NCBI GenBank assembly: GCA_000320545.1
Contig: ADNK01002488.1
Span: forward strand, 10,001 to 74,000
Reading direction: 5' to 3'
From: Bigelowiella natans CCMP2755
Lineage: Eukaryota; Cercozoa; Chlorarachniophyceae
DNA length: 64,000 bases
Of the stretch, positions 30,156 through 45,781 are shown piece by piece. The translations under genes were made by a program, and so were the position numbers. Under the pieces are notes generated by a model. That model was given only the letters and a program-made list of their open reading frames with translations, was not told the DNA's origin and made no database searches. The stretch's first letter is position 1. Each line of letters starts with the position of its first letter.

Positions 30156-31333
30156 CTAGTAATTTCGACAGTCTTGGCAGAACCAATTTCCTTTGGGCTG
30201 CTGCGTTAAACCAACGCACTCGAAATGGAACCATTCATACTGTGAACAATCATCACATTAGATTTATATAATATCTTGAACAAGAACAAATTCATATTCA
30301 CCTGGCAGTTTTCTCCATCGCATCCAACCATATCTCCATACGATGGCCTTTGGCAGTAACAGTAGAGTTCCTCACTTGTCGATGATGAAACTGCTCCCTT
30401 CGAGGCACCATTTATTTTTGTGCACTTGTTTGGTTGAGAATCATAGGAGTCTTCAACACGTTGTCGTTTTCTGTGACTTTCGCCCTTTCTATTGGTGCGA
30501 CTTGTAGATCCCCTTCCTGCAGAGGCCGCAGCAGCCTGGGCTTCCTGCAGTGCTTCCGCTGCAATTATGACAAAAATTACATTATAACTAGGTCCTTCAT
30601 CTTTCATATGGATAATGAAAGATCGGCCATGAGGAAATATGAAAAATTACCACATCTGTATGGTATACATGTGAGTATTATTCCGAACATTATCCACATG
30701 CATACTCGTACATAGGCCACTTATAAATATATACAGGCTCAACATATAAAATTTATAGAAACTTAGAATGCTTGAAGAGTAGATCTTTCAAACCTCTTTG
30801 TTGTGCTCCTAATTCATCCTCGAACTTCCGTAAATCCTGTGAAAGGGATACACAAGTGAAATTTTAGTCCAAATACTTTTATTTCTATGAAACTTACCCT
30901 ATCCAGTCTCGTCATGAAACTATTTGTGTAATATGCCGCCTGCTCAACGAGCTGTATCTTATCTTCGTTCAGGCTGTGTATAAACTGGAGAAACATATAG
31001 ATATTAAAACGTAGTGGGACAAATGAGAATGGTGATTTCTATTTAGCTCACCTTTTGATCTTTACGGATGCTACTCAATTTCTTCGCAAAATCTGAAGGT
31101 GAAGCTTTATCTTCAGCTGCCATTTTGTAAACCTGGTTAAAAAGATAATAATTGGTTCTATTTGGGAGCCTCAATAATGTTGTTGGACTATTGACCTCTT
31201 CATACTTATTTTGTAGTTCAACTTTTAGTTGTGAGACTTTCTCATCGGTAACTCCGATTAGTGCATACGCTCTGTGGATGTCGTTAGGGAGGTCTCGCAG
31301 GGAGTGGAGATAGGCCTCGATGTAGGTCGTCAT
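30156..31333 (-). CDS. ING: ING family protein with C-terminal PHD finger
   Basis: Nuclear chromatin reader; ING proteins are subunits of histone acetyltransferase or deacetylase complexes and bind H3K4me3 through the PHD finger (family knowledge). Six exons join in phase (31196-31333, 31052-31132, 30898-30984, 30794-30836, 30302-30558, 30156-30239) to 229 aa. The N-terminal ING helix pair is visible ([20 protein letters not shown] and [18 protein letters not shown]). A basic Ser-rich linker ([13 protein letters not shown]) separates it from the PHD finger at about residues 178-228: [33 protein letters not shown] and [10 protein letters not shown]. The aromatic-cage Tyr and Trp of ING PHD fingers are retained. 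The final intron splits the PHD finger. Introns are short and lack microsatellites. Start at 31333 is the first Met before the conserved helix. Confidence 0.93.
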
Positions 31334-32105
31334 CTCTAATTGTGGCCAAACAAAAGTGAGAATTTTGTTCCCACATTTCAGTGTTGGTTATTACATTTTG
31401 ACGCGCGGTGTAGCAATTGCCGTATGCTCGATGTAGCAGTTGCCGTATGCGGCAGAGAACAATGGCGCCCAAGGGGAAGGTATCGCCCTTTCCTTTCTGT
31501 CATTATGATATTGAGTCAAATCCAGGCTATTTTTTAATATATTACAGTCCCAAACTAATCGGATCGAAAAGTCATATTTAAAAATTCGGCGAAAGCTGTG
31601 GTTCTCTTTAAATCACAATATAGAAAGCTCTCTCACTTAATTTTATCCTATGTGTATAAAAAGTCTGCATTTATTTATTACGACAATTATGTTATCCTTC
31701 AAGTGTCGAAAAAGAGGGATTCTGTATCGTGTGTGCTAAATCTTATGGTCTGAACTTTCGCATGGCGGAGTCTCAAGTGCGCGAGGAGCCGATCCCGTGG
31801 TAAATCCCTAATGCCTTGAAAGTATATCTTAAGTCAATATTTTTATCATGTCGCATTTAATTATTGTAGTAAAACATCGCCTGTATTGTATTTATTTTCA
31901 CAGCTTATGTCTCACTTTCTGTAGGTAAAGCTGCAAGCCCCCTGCGCGGAAGTGATTACTCTGAAGGAGATCTGATAGACTAGCCCCGTCGTCTGAGCGC
32001 TAAGGGAGCATAAGCATCAAGGTTCTGTGAACTTCATAGAACGAACGCGTGATATTTCTGCATAAATTTCTCATACATTATTAAATCTTCGGTAGGTTCT
32101 TCCGC
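31334..32105. promoter_or_regulatory. Head-to-head ING/PRP8 intergenic region
   Basis: The two start codons face away from each other over 772 bp, so both promoters are here. Two short ORF starts on the plus strand, ATGGCGCCCAAGG near 31459 and ATGGCGGAGTCTC near 31763, could be upstream ORFs or non-coding first exons of PRP8; neither splices in frame to the PRP8 start at 32106 that I could see. Confidence 0.5.
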
Positions 32106-35100
32106 ATGTCTGCCACCACCACAATTTCTGCTGAAAAGCAGAAACTTCTGGAGGACAAGGCAAAGAAATGGGCAAAATTGAACCAGAAACGATATGGAGA
32201 GAAGAAAAAGTTTGGGTATGTTGAGGTGCAGAAGGAAGATATGCCTCCGGAGCACCTTAGGAAGATCGTGAAAGATCATGGAGATATGAGCAACAGGAAA
32301 TTCAGACACGATAAGCGTGTCTACCTCGGAGCTCTTAAATACGTACCACACGCCGTACTGAAGCTGCTTGAGAACGTACCCATGCCCTGGGAACAGGTAG
32401 GACTTTATATCCCAAACCTAACTATTTAAGTTCCTAATTTTTAAATATCTTCACAGATCCGAAACGTGAAGATTTTGTATCATGTTACTGGGGCAATCAC
32501 ATTCGTCAACGAAATACCATGGGTTGTAGAACCAATCTACATTGCACAATGGTCCACAATGTGGTTAATGATGCGCCGAGAGAAGCGAGACCGTCACCAC
32601 TTCAAGAGGATGCGATTTCCCCCTTTCGACGACGAAGAACCTCCTCTAGATTATGGAGAGAACATTTTGGATGTAGAGCCTATGCTTGAACCAATTCAAA
32701 TGGAACTTGATGAAGATGAGGATGCTGCTGTATTCGAATGGTTCTACGACCACCGTCCGTTGCAATACACGAAGCTCATTAAGGGACCAAGTTATCGTCA
32801 ATGGCGATTAACGATCCCTATTCTAGCATCTTTGCATCGACTCGCTGGACAATTGTTGAGTAACCTTAGCGATAAAAACTACTTTTATTTATTTGATCTA
32901 CCGTCATTCTGCACAGCGAAGGCGTTGAACTGTGCCATTCCAGGAGGCCCAAAGTTCGAGCCTTTATACCGTGATATCGAAGATGACGACGAGGATTGGA
33001 ACGATTTCAACGATATCAACAAAATTATTATTCGGCAACAAATTCGTACAGAATACAAGATCGCTTTCCCTTACTTATACAATAGCAGGCCTCGAAAAGT
33101 GAAATCATCCGCTTATCACCACCCTGTCCTGTGCTACATCAAACCCGAAGACCCCGACCTTCCAGCTTACTATTTCGACCCAGTGTTGAATCCAATTCCT
33201 CACTACAGGTCTCATGGAAAGGAAGAGAAAGAAGACGATGAGATCTTCGACGATGATTTTGTCTTGCCAAGCGATGTTGAGCCGATGCTGAAGGACTTCA
33301 AACTTTTCACTGACTACACAGCGGATGGAATCGAATTGATACATGCTCGGAGACCATTCTGCTTGAGAACAGGAAGAACTAGACGCTGCGTAGATATACC
33401 ATTGATTAAAACTTGGTATCAGGAACACTGTCCCTCGACCTATCCAGTTAAGGTTCGAGTGAGCTACCAGAAATTGCTCAAATGTTGGGTTCTGAACGAA
33501 TTGCATCATCGGCCACCAAAAAGTCTGAACAAGAAGTTCCTCTTCAAAGCTTTCAAGCATACCAAGTTTTTCCAAACAACTGAACTTGATTGGTTAGAAG
33601 CGGGATTGCAAGTATGTCGTCAGGGATACAATATGTTGAACCTCCTCATTCACCGTAAGAACTTGAACTATCTGCACCTTGATTACAACTTCAACTTGAA
33701 ACCGGTGAAAACCTTGACAACAAAGGAGCGTAAGAAGTCGCGTTTCGGTAACGCTTTCCATTTGACCAGAGAAATATTACGTTTGACGAAATTAGTCATG
33801 GATGCGCACGTGCAGTATCGACTCTCAAACATTGATGCTTACCAGATGGCAGACGGTCTCCAGTATATCTTCGCTCACGTAGGACAGCTTACTGGAATGT
33901 ACCGATACAAGTATCGTCTCATGCGTCAAATTCGTATGTGCAAGGACATCAAGCATGTTATCTATTATCGCTTCAACACTGGAGCAGTAGGAAAGGGTCC
34001 CGGTTGCGGATTCTGGGCTCCTGGATGGCGAGTGTGGATCTTCTTCATGCGTGGAATTGTACCTTTGTTGGAGCGATGGCTTGGAAATCTTCTTGCTCGT
34101 CAGTTCGAGGGAAGGCAGAACAAAGGTATTGAACAATTAAGTGTTTTCTAACTCCGGGCATGCCGCATATCAAAAAATGAGCCCTAAATAAAGCCGTATA
34201 TATAGTTCGTTGCTCATTAAATTTTACACCTTTCAGGTATTGCTTCAACAATCACAAAGCAGCGTGTGGAAAGTCAGTACGACCTTGAATTGCGAGCTGC
34301 AGTTATGCACGATATTCTGGACATGATGCCCGAAGGTGTGAAAGCGAACAAATCTCGTACTATCCTACAGCACTTGAGCGAAGCATGGAGATGCTGGAAA
34401 GCAAATATTCCATGGAAAGTTCCCGGGCTCCCCGTACCAATTGAAAATATGATTCTTCGATACGTGAAATCTAAGGCCGATTGGTGGACCAATGTTGCAC
34501 ATTACAACCGTGAACGAATCCGCCGAGGGGCTACTGTGGATAAGACAGTGTGTAAGAAAAACCTTGGTCGACTTACCCGTCTCTGGTTGAAGAACGAGCA
34601 AGAACGACAGCACAACTATCTGAAGGATGGACCATACGTGTCTTCTGAGGAAGCTGTTGCCATCTACACAACCTGTGTACGATGGTTGGAGAGCAGAAAG
34701 TTCTCCCCTATTCCTTTCCCGCCTCTATCATACAAGCATGACACCAAGCTCCTCATTCTAGCCTTGGAGCGGTTGAAGGAGGCTTACTCGGTTAAGGTTA
34801 GGCTGAACCAATCTCAGCGTGAAGAGCTTGGCTTGGTGGAGCAAGCGTATGACAACCCCCACGAAGCTCTTTCACGAATCAAACGTCATCTTCTCACGCA
34901 GCGCGCCTTCAAGGAAGTCGGGATTGAATTCATGGACTTGTACAGCCACTTGATCCCAGTGTACGACATCGAGCCCTTGGAGAAGATCACGGACTCCTAC
35001 TTAGACCAGTATTTGTGGTATGAGGCAGACAAGCGGCACCTGTTCCCTAACTGGGTCAAGCCCGCCGACTCGGAGCCAGCCCCTATGCTTGTGTACAAAT

Positions 35101-38100
35101 GGTGCCAGGGAATAAACAACCTCAACGAGGTCTGGGATACCAGCGAAGGCCAGTGCCTCGTGCTGATGGAGACGAAATTCGACAAGGTGTTCGAGAAGAT
35201 CGACCTGACCTTGCTGAACCGTCTGTTGAGGCTCATCCTTGATCACAACATTGCTGATTACATCACCGGCAAGAACAACGTGGTGATCAACTACAAGGAT
35301 ATGAACCACACGAATTCATACGGTCTCATCCGTGGATTGCAATTTGCGACATTTATTTTCCAATTCTATGGCCTGGTGCTTGACCTTCTCGTCTTGGGCC
35401 TGACACGAGCTTCAGAAATAGCTGGGCCCCCTGAATCTCCCAACGACTTCCTTACTTTCAAGGATACCAAATCAGAGACAAAGCACCCCATTCGTCTGTA
35501 CTGCCGTTACGTCGAGGAGTTCTACATGGTGCTCCAATTCGACGCTGAAGAGGCAAAAGAATTGATTCAAAGATACCTCACCGAGAACCCTGATCCTAAC
35601 AATGAGAATATTGTTGGTTACAATAATAAGAAGTGCTGGCCAAGAGACTGCAGGTAGGCTCCTTACCACACTGAATCCATTAAAATCGAATATCTTTTTA
35701 GCACGAAAACTGATAAAATTTTATCTTAATTAAAAATTTAAATGAACTGATCCTTCCTTTCTCCTACTTTCCCGCTCTTTGTGCCCCTCTTCCTTGTTTA
35801 CAGAATGAGACTAATGAAACATGACGTCAACCTTGGTCGCGGAGTGTTCTGGGACATCAAAAATAGGCTGCCGAGATCCATTACTTCAATTAATTGGGAT
35901 GATTCTTTCGTCAGTGTGTACAGCAGAGACAATCCAAACCTCCTCTTCAACATGAGTGGTTTTGATGTGCGCATTCTTCCAAAGGTGAGAATGGTGCAGG
36001 AAGAGTTCTCTATAACTGACGGTACGTGGAATCTCCAAAACGAAAGTACCAAAGAGCGAACTGCTGTGGCATATCTTCGAGTCGATCAAGCAGCAATTGA
36101 AAAGTTCAACAATCGTGTCCGGCAGATCCTCATGTCTTCAGGAGCCACCACTTTCACAAAGATTGCGAATAAATGGAACACATGCGTTATTGGATTAATG
36201 ACGTACTTCAGAGAGGCCGCGATCCATACAAGAGAGTTGCTCGACTTGCTTGTCAAGTGCGAGAATAAAATCCAGACTCGTATAAAGATCGGGTTGAACT
36301 CGAAGATGCCCAGTCGTTTCCCCCCCGTGGTGTTCTATACGCCCAAAGAATTAGGCGGGTTGGGGATGATATCTATGGGGCACGTACTTATACCTCAGAG
36401 TGACAGGAGATGGTCAAAGCAGACTAGCACTGGAATCACCCATTTCCGCTCTGGTATGAGCCACGATGATGGGCAGCTGATCCCTAACCTTTACCGATAC
36501 ATCCAACCGTGGGAATCCGAGTTCATAGACTCGCAACGCGTCTGGGCTGAATACGCACTGAAACGCTCAGAAGCGAACGCGCAGAACCGCCGGCTGACCC
36601 TGGAGGACCTCGAGGATTCGTGGGACCGCGGAATCCCCCGCATAAACACGTTGTTCCAGAAAGACAGGCACACCCTGGCTTACGACAAGGGCTGGAGGAT
36701 TCGAACGGAGTGGAAGATGTACCAAGTGCTCAGGCAGAACCCGTTCTGGTGGACTCACCAGAGGCACGACGGAAAGCTGTGGAACCTGAACAATTACAGG
36801 ACAGACGTGATCCAAGCTCTCGGTGGTGTGGAGGGTATTCTGGAGCACACCTTGTTCAAGGGTACGTACTTCCCAACGTGGGAGGGTCTGTTCTGGGAGA
36901 AGGCTTCCGGCTTTGAGGAGTCGATGAAGTACAAGAAGCTCACGAACGCACAGAGGTCTGGATTGAACCAGATCCCCAACCGTCGGTTCACCCTCTGGTG
37001 GTCTCCGACTATCAACCGTGCGAACGTGTACGTAGGTTTCCAGGTGCAGCTGGATCTCACTGGCATTTTCATGCACGGAAAGATCCCTACGCTCAAGATC
37101 TCCCTCATCCAGATCTTCAGGGCCCACTTGTGGCAGAAGATTCACGAGAGTGTGGTGATGGACCTCTGCCAAGTCTTCGATCAAGAGCTGGATGCGCTTC
37201 TGATCGAAACGGTGCAGAAGGAGACCATCCACCCGCGCAAGTCCTACAAGATGAACAGTTCCTGCGCAGATATCCTGCTGTTCGCATCGTACAAATGGCC
37301 GATCACCCGCCCGTCCCTGCTGAACGACACAAACGATTCAGACGATGGAAATACCTCGACCAAGTTCTGGCTCGACGTTCAGCTTCGGTGGGGAGACTAC
37401 GATTCCCACGATATCGAACGTTACGTCAGGGCTAAATTCCTGGATTACACTACAGACAGTATGTCTCTATATCCCTCACCCACGGGATGCTTGATCGGCA
37501 TCGATCTCGCATATAACATTTACAGTTCGTTCGGAAACTGGTTCCCCGGCTGCAAGGCCCTGCTCCAACAGGCCATGGCCAAGATCATCAAGGCTAACCC
37601 AGCGTTGTATGTGTTGCGGGAGCGCATTCGCAAGGGACTGCAGCTGTACAGTTCCGAGCCCACGGAACCTTACCTGAACTCGCAGAACTACGGGGAGCTG
37701 TTCAGCAACCAAGTGATCTGGTTCGTGGATGACTCCAACGTCTACCGAGTCACCATCCATAAGTCCTTCGAAGGAAACCTGGTCACGAAACCGATCAACG
37801 GAGCCATTTTCATCTTCAACCCCCGGACGGGCCAACTCTTCCTCAAGATCATTCACACCTCCGTTTGGGCCGGGCAAAAGCGTCTGACGCAGCTCGCCAA
37901 GTGGAAAACTGCCGAGGAAGTCTGCGCGTTGATCCGTGCGCTCCCCGCTGAGGAGCAGCCGAAGCAGATCATCGTGTCCAGGAAAGGGTTGTTAGACCCT
38001 CTCGAGGTCCACTTGCTCGACTTCCCTAACATCGTGATCAAGGGAAGCGAGCTCCAGCTGCCATTCCAATCTTGCCTGAAGATCGAGAAATTTGGTGATC

Positions 38101-39392
38101 TGATCTTGAAAGCAACCTCGCCGCAGATGGTCCTCTTCAACCTCTATGACGACTGGCTCAAGGCGATCGCCTCCTACACCGCATTCTCACGTCTGATCCT
38201 CATTCTGCGCGCGCTCCACATTAACAATGACCGAACGAAAGCGCTCTTGAGGCCTGACAAGACGACTATCACTGAGACGCACAACGTGTGGCCTTCGCTC
38301 ACCGATGACCAGTGGGTGAAGGTGGAGGTGAACCTCAAAAACCTTATTCTGGCCGACTACGGCAAGAAGAATAACGTCAATGTTCAGTCTTTAACTCAAT
38401 CCGAAATTCGTGACATCATCCTCGGTGCCGAGATTACGCCACCGTCGCAACAGCGTCAAGAAATGGAGGAGATAGAGAAGAACGCCAAGGAGGAGTCGCA
38501 GTCGATTGCAATCACAACCCGTGCCACAAACAAGCATGGGGATTCCATGCTAATTACCACTACCAGCCAGTATGAGCAGAAGACTTTCTCTTCGAAAACA
38601 GATTGGCGAGTGCGTGCCATCTCGGCAACAAACCTGTACTTGAGAACCAACCACATCTATGTGTCATCTGACGATGTGGATGAGTCTGGGTTCACGTATG
38701 TCATGCCGAAGAATATCCTCAAAAAGTTCATCTGTATCTCGGATCTAAGAACGCAAATTGCGGGTTTCATGTACGGTGTCAGTCCTCCTGACCACTCTCA
38801 AGTGAAGGAGATCCGATGCTTGGTGCTCCCCCCTCAATGGGGAACGCATCAGCAAGTGACTCTACCTCATGAGCTCCCAGAACATCACTACCTCAAAGAC
38901 CTTGAGCCACTAGGATGGATCCATACACAACCGAACGAGCTTCCTCAATTGGCCCCCCAGGACGTGACAGCTATGTCAAAGATCTTCTCAGATAACCCAA
39001 GCTGGGATATGAAGAAGTGCATCACGGTCACATGCTCATTCACACCTGGTTCGTGCTCCCTGACCGCCTACAAGCTGACGAGCTCTGGCTTAGAGTGGGG
39101 TCGCCAGTGCAAGGACCCTCTCCAGAATCCTCAAGGCTATTTGCCAACGCACTACAAAAGGGTTCAGATGTTGCTCTCGGACAACTTCTTGGGCTTCTTC
39201 ATGACTCCTGACACTGGTTCGTGGAATTATAATTTCATGGGTATGAAGCACTCGACAAATATGAAGTACGGCCTTAAAGTTGAGAATCCGAAAGAATTCT
39301 ATCACGAGACTCATCGAACCTCGCATTTCCTCAAGTTTTCGTCGGAGGAGCAGGCAGGAGAAGGCGCTGATCGTGAGGATATGTTCGCTTAG
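32106..39392 (+). CDS. PRPF8: Pre-mRNA-processing-splicing factor 8
   Basis: Core scaffold of the U5 snRNP and spliceosome active site. Four exons (32106-32396, 32457-34125, 34237-35653, 35804-39392) join in phase to 2321 aa, matching the family's ~2335 aa. Nearly every block matches the animal protein: [71 protein letters not shown] (reverse-transcriptase-like region), [33 protein letters not shown] (RNase H-like), and the MPN/Jab1 region [19 protein letters not shown] near the C-terminus. The N-terminus is shorter and lacks the proline-rich leader of animals. The tail ends with EDMFA, matching the usual EDLYA. The codon pattern changes along the gene: 36300-38200 is visibly more GC-rich than the 5' exons. 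Introns are small (60-150 nt) and repeat-free. Confidence 0.98.
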
Positions 39393-40433
39393 AATTACTG
39401 TTCGAGTCGTAATTGTAAAGATGTGCCTTTGTATAATTTCGACAACATCTCTATTTGTCACGAAATTTATCGAATAGAAATCAGATGGACACACAATTAT
39501 GTTCGCGTGCTAGACATGCTGCTGACTCATTTTTGACGCCTGCTCCTGTGCACAAGCCCACAATTGCGTACATCCATCATGCATGTGCGTTGCATTGTGT
39601 TGTTGAAATGCGCGTGCTGCTTTTTCTGTGCTGAAACGGACAAATGCAACTTGAACGCTGTGACCACTGCTTTGTAAAGCTGCATTGCGATGCGATGACA
39701 ACTGAACAAATTCAATCATTTGTGTTTGTCATTTGTCATTCTAGCATTCTAGCATTGCATGCATTCGTCCCATTCTAGCATTTCCCATCCAGTCATCTCC
39801 ACTAGCTAGCTAGCTAGCCAGTCCAGGCTAGCAGGTGTCCAGGTCTCCAGATCTGCTAGCTAGCTGCTAGCTAGTCTGTTCAGTCAAAGAAAGGAAAAAG
39901 AATGTGTCAATCTAGTGATGTGACATTTTCACAAACTGAATTAGACTTGCATCCAAAGCCATTGAAATTGCAATCTAGCAGATGAGTTGGTGAGGCTTTC
40001 AGCATTGACATCAATCATTGATGGCCAAGCTAGCCAGTCTAGAAGTGTGTGCGTGCGTTGCTGCAATGATCTCTCTAGCTCTGGACCTCTCACTCTCACG
40101 CTAGCACGTCCAAGCAACCCCAGCTCTCTAGCTCTGCAGCTAGCCCTGGAGCCAGCCAGCGGTGCGTGGGTCTGCATCCAGGCACCCGCACTGCGCTCAC
40201 TCGAAGCAGCAATTTTGGAAACAAATCAAGGATCTTTTCACTCTGTGACATCTCATCTCTGTTGTCGCGCAAAGTAGTGCGTCTTGACTACCTGAAGAAA
40301 AAGAGGGAAATCGCCCTCCATTCCACTCGTGTGTAGCACATCGGAGCTTCGTGACAAAAGTAAGGAAACTTAGTGCCTTGTGTGAGCACCCAGTTGCAAC
40401 CGGCAGGATCCCACTCGGTATTTCACTAATAGA
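39393..40433. other. Intergenic spacer with palindrome island
   Basis: No gene. 39590-39730 resembles the dispersed repeat at 59575-59825 (see findings). 39740-40180 is rich in CTAG and GCTAGC words (ctagctagctagctagcc near 39803). Short open frames here have no domain. Confidence 0.5.
39590..39730 (-). repeat. Dispersed repeat, probable copy C (diverged)
   Basis: Shares the ordered words acttgaacgctgt, gctgcattgc and gatgacaactgaa with 59720-59790 (atttgagcgctgt, gctgcattgc, gatgacaattgaa). More diverged than copies A and B; called by eye only. Confidence 0.4.
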
Positions 40434-41772
40434 ATGAACATGGCTCTTGCCGCCATTGTTCTCTGTGCACAGCTTGTCAGCGCAGTGGTGCACCCACAGA
40501 ATGACGGCCAAGAATCTCTACACATTCTTCAAGCGGTTACCCCTAATTGCCCTAATGAACCTGATGATGATACCTGATAATGAAATCTAGGAGACGTGAA
40601 GCTTGCTTTTTTAATCAGGTCTTTGGGTCTGACAACAGCACGAGCAACGTGGAGAGAAATTGGTTCAGAGAAATGTATGTTCCCTCGGACATGCCAGAGG
40701 GATCTTATCTATCAATTAAGCCGAACCCAATAATTGAATTCGATGCCAGTATACCGGATAACGTAGACAATCTCTTTAACACGGAAAAGGTTTGCCACTA
40801 ATGTAGTCATGTTGTCATGTTCGTCGCAATGATGTTTTGTGGCTGCAGATGCAGTGGCACAAAAAGATGGAGTGTTACGTGCTGTAATGATAGTACAACG
40901 ACACTGGCTACTAAAGATTTGACATAGGAGTAGCAGAGATGATATTCACCATTGGCACACCATTTCAGCACACAGCCGGGTAATTCTCATTTTCAAATAA
41001 TCACCAGGAATTACAAAGCGTCCTAATCATACAAATTGAGACACGTCATGAGGGCTTCCTTGAAAGTGGAAAGAAGATCAATAAAATGTATGCAGACAAA
41101 CAGAGAGGCGTAAGCTACAGGAGTACTTCAAGATTTACCCAGGAAGCCTTCGCCGAACTTCCTCCATACTGGGCTAAGGTCAAAATTATGCTCGAGGAAG
41201 CAAAAGCTTCGACACACGATTTCGTGGTTTGGTTGGATGGTGATGCTGTGGTGGCTGAACATTCCCGACGATTTGACCGATTGAGGTACTTTGACGACGA
41301 GAAGACGGTAATGGTGGTTGGTAAGGATAATGCTATGTGGTACGACCCGGAGAAGAGTGATATGCTTTGCTCCGGAGTGTGGGTCGTCAGAAACAATGAG
41401 AACGGCAAGGCGTTTCTTCAGAAGTGGTGGGACAAATATGAGCAAATAAAATCTCGGTGGGAGTTTAACCAAACAACTGGGAACTGGGCATGCGATAAAT
41501 GTAAATGGGCTGGGCATGAATTTGAGCAGGGGGCATTGAACGAATTATATCGTGATGGGGGGAAGAGGGATGGTATCATGCACAATGCTCCGTGGTACCT
41601 GTTTAACAATCGTCTCACAAAAGCAATTGGAAACTCTGCTCTAGCGAACTCGCCTCGTGCAAGGCGATGGAACGAACAGGACCCCCAGTTTGTTTGTCAT
41701 TTTGCAGGAATGACATCAAAGAACAGAGAACTAGGAATGAAAGAAGTTTTGAAACACGTAAATAACTCATAG
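40434..41772 (+). CDS. GT34-like glycosyltransferase (secretory pathway)
   Basis: Putative Golgi nucleotide-sugar glycosyltransferase of the GMA12/MNN10 (GT34) type. Three exons (40434-40535, 40619-40789, 41008-41772) join in phase 0 to 345 aa. The first exon encodes a hydrophobic signal or anchor (MALAAIVLCAQLVSAVV). The catalytic region shows HDFVVWLDGDAVVAEHS, where DGD occupies the metal-binding DxD position, then LCSGVWVVRNNENGKAFL, EQGALNELYRD and the C-terminal VCHFAGMT, all typical of GT34 enzymes. Upstream KMYADKQRGVSYR fits the family's conserved YA..hgY segment. Donor sugar (galactose, xylose or mannose) cannot be predicted. An alternative Met lies at 40440. Introns are short and lack repeats. 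Confidence 0.78.
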
Positions 41773-42905
41773 CACATAGCCATTGATTATGGCCATGATG
41801 TGAGATTCATCAATGACCTTTGTAGCTTTGTGGTTGACTGAGGTTTGATGGCATTCGACTGTAGCTTTAAAACGAGCAGTTCTCGACGCATTGCTCCCGC
41901 ATCGTGTCAGCAGCGCGCGCATCTAGGCATGATGAAAACGCATCCGAATGAAGGATGCTGGTGCTGAAGTGACACAAGCCTTGCTAGCTTGACAAGTTGA
42001 AGCGGCTATCTCTAGCTAGCTAGCTAGCTGGATCTAGCCATGATGCTAAAAATTTTCCATTGTCCTCCAAACAGATGTCATACCTTGACATGTCGCTTCT
42101 CATGGTTCATTTGTGCGTCTAGGCGTGCTAGCGTGCCAACATGCTAGCATGCTAGCATGGCTAGATGGCTAATTTCCAGTCATGTTCACATGTTTGTGAA
42201 ATCGACGCGTTCATTCATCATGCATGATCAGATCGAACAATCATGCGTGACTGATTGCTAGCTAGTCATCTAGCTTTGGCCTGCATTTTCAACGGTTCAT
42301 TGACACAAAGCTGGCTGGTCTAATGGAGGTCATGAAGACGACCAGTCTAGCAGTGCAATGTGAGTGCAAAACTAGAAAAATGCATCAGCTAGAAATGGTC
42401 TCCTCACTAGCTCAGCTCATGTCAATTTGTCACCCAGGACACAACAACGTGAAACCCCGCGACTAAGCTCACGGTGATCTAAAATGGAAGTTCCCGCCGC
42501 AGATCGTAGTGGCACAAAATTAGGCGGCGTGTTGATTTAAATCAGACTTCTTCTAGATTTGCCGGGTTTTCCGTTTCGGAACTATTGAAAGATGTAACGT
42601 CAACGAACCTAACATCGTTTAAGATTTAGAGTCAACGAATGAAACAATGCAAAGGTTGCATGGTATCAGTGTGAGTCTACATTCTGCATTTCTTTATTCC
42701 ATATATGACGACTAATGATTTTATGTTGTTGTTGTTGTTGTTGTTATTGTTTTATCGTCCTCACATCCTCGGAGGCACGCTTTACTGCCTTCAGCCGTGT
42801 ATTCGTACTTAAATTTCTTGGTTTCGTGTGCCGTCCTAAAAGTTATTATTTCAAGCGATGTCTTCTTTTCTTTTCTCCAAAAGACGCGCTTAGCGTCCTG
42901 TAGTG

Positions 42906-42940
<35 letters not shown>

Positions 42941-43247
42941 TGTTGTTGATTTTGGAAGTGTTGGCACCTTATGTGATACTCCCAAAAAGGAGGAATGAAG
43001 AGCATATAGCCTGATTGACGGTGACAACGACGACGAAGATGCAGCGTCACAGAATACTCATTTTGCCTCAGGAAAAAAGTATTCCGAGATACATCTGCTT
43101 ACTGATAGTACCCGGCTGCAATAGGATAGTTCTGGTCTTGATTTCATCCTAGAGGCCGGGAGAATGACGATAAGGCGGAGGACGGAGAATGTTAGTAGAA
43201 ATACGGACATGGGATGCGTTTGTTGTGTCAGGTGGTTTATCGAGTTC
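41773..43247. other. Intergenic spacer with CTAG/CATG island
   Basis: No gene found. 41940-42320 has dense GCTAGC/CATGC words (tagctagctagctagctgg near 42016, catgctagcatgctagcatgg near 42138). A (GTT)n run lies at 42727-42746 and (GTA)n at 42905-42940. Confidence 0.5.

Positions 43248-45781
<2,534 letters not shown>

Noticed and set aside
31459-31800. Upstream ATGs as first coding exons of PRP8
   Set aside because: ATGGCGCCCAAGG and ATGGCGGAGTC frames do not splice in frame to the PRP8 exon at 32106, and the chosen start already aligns with the conserved N-terminal region.
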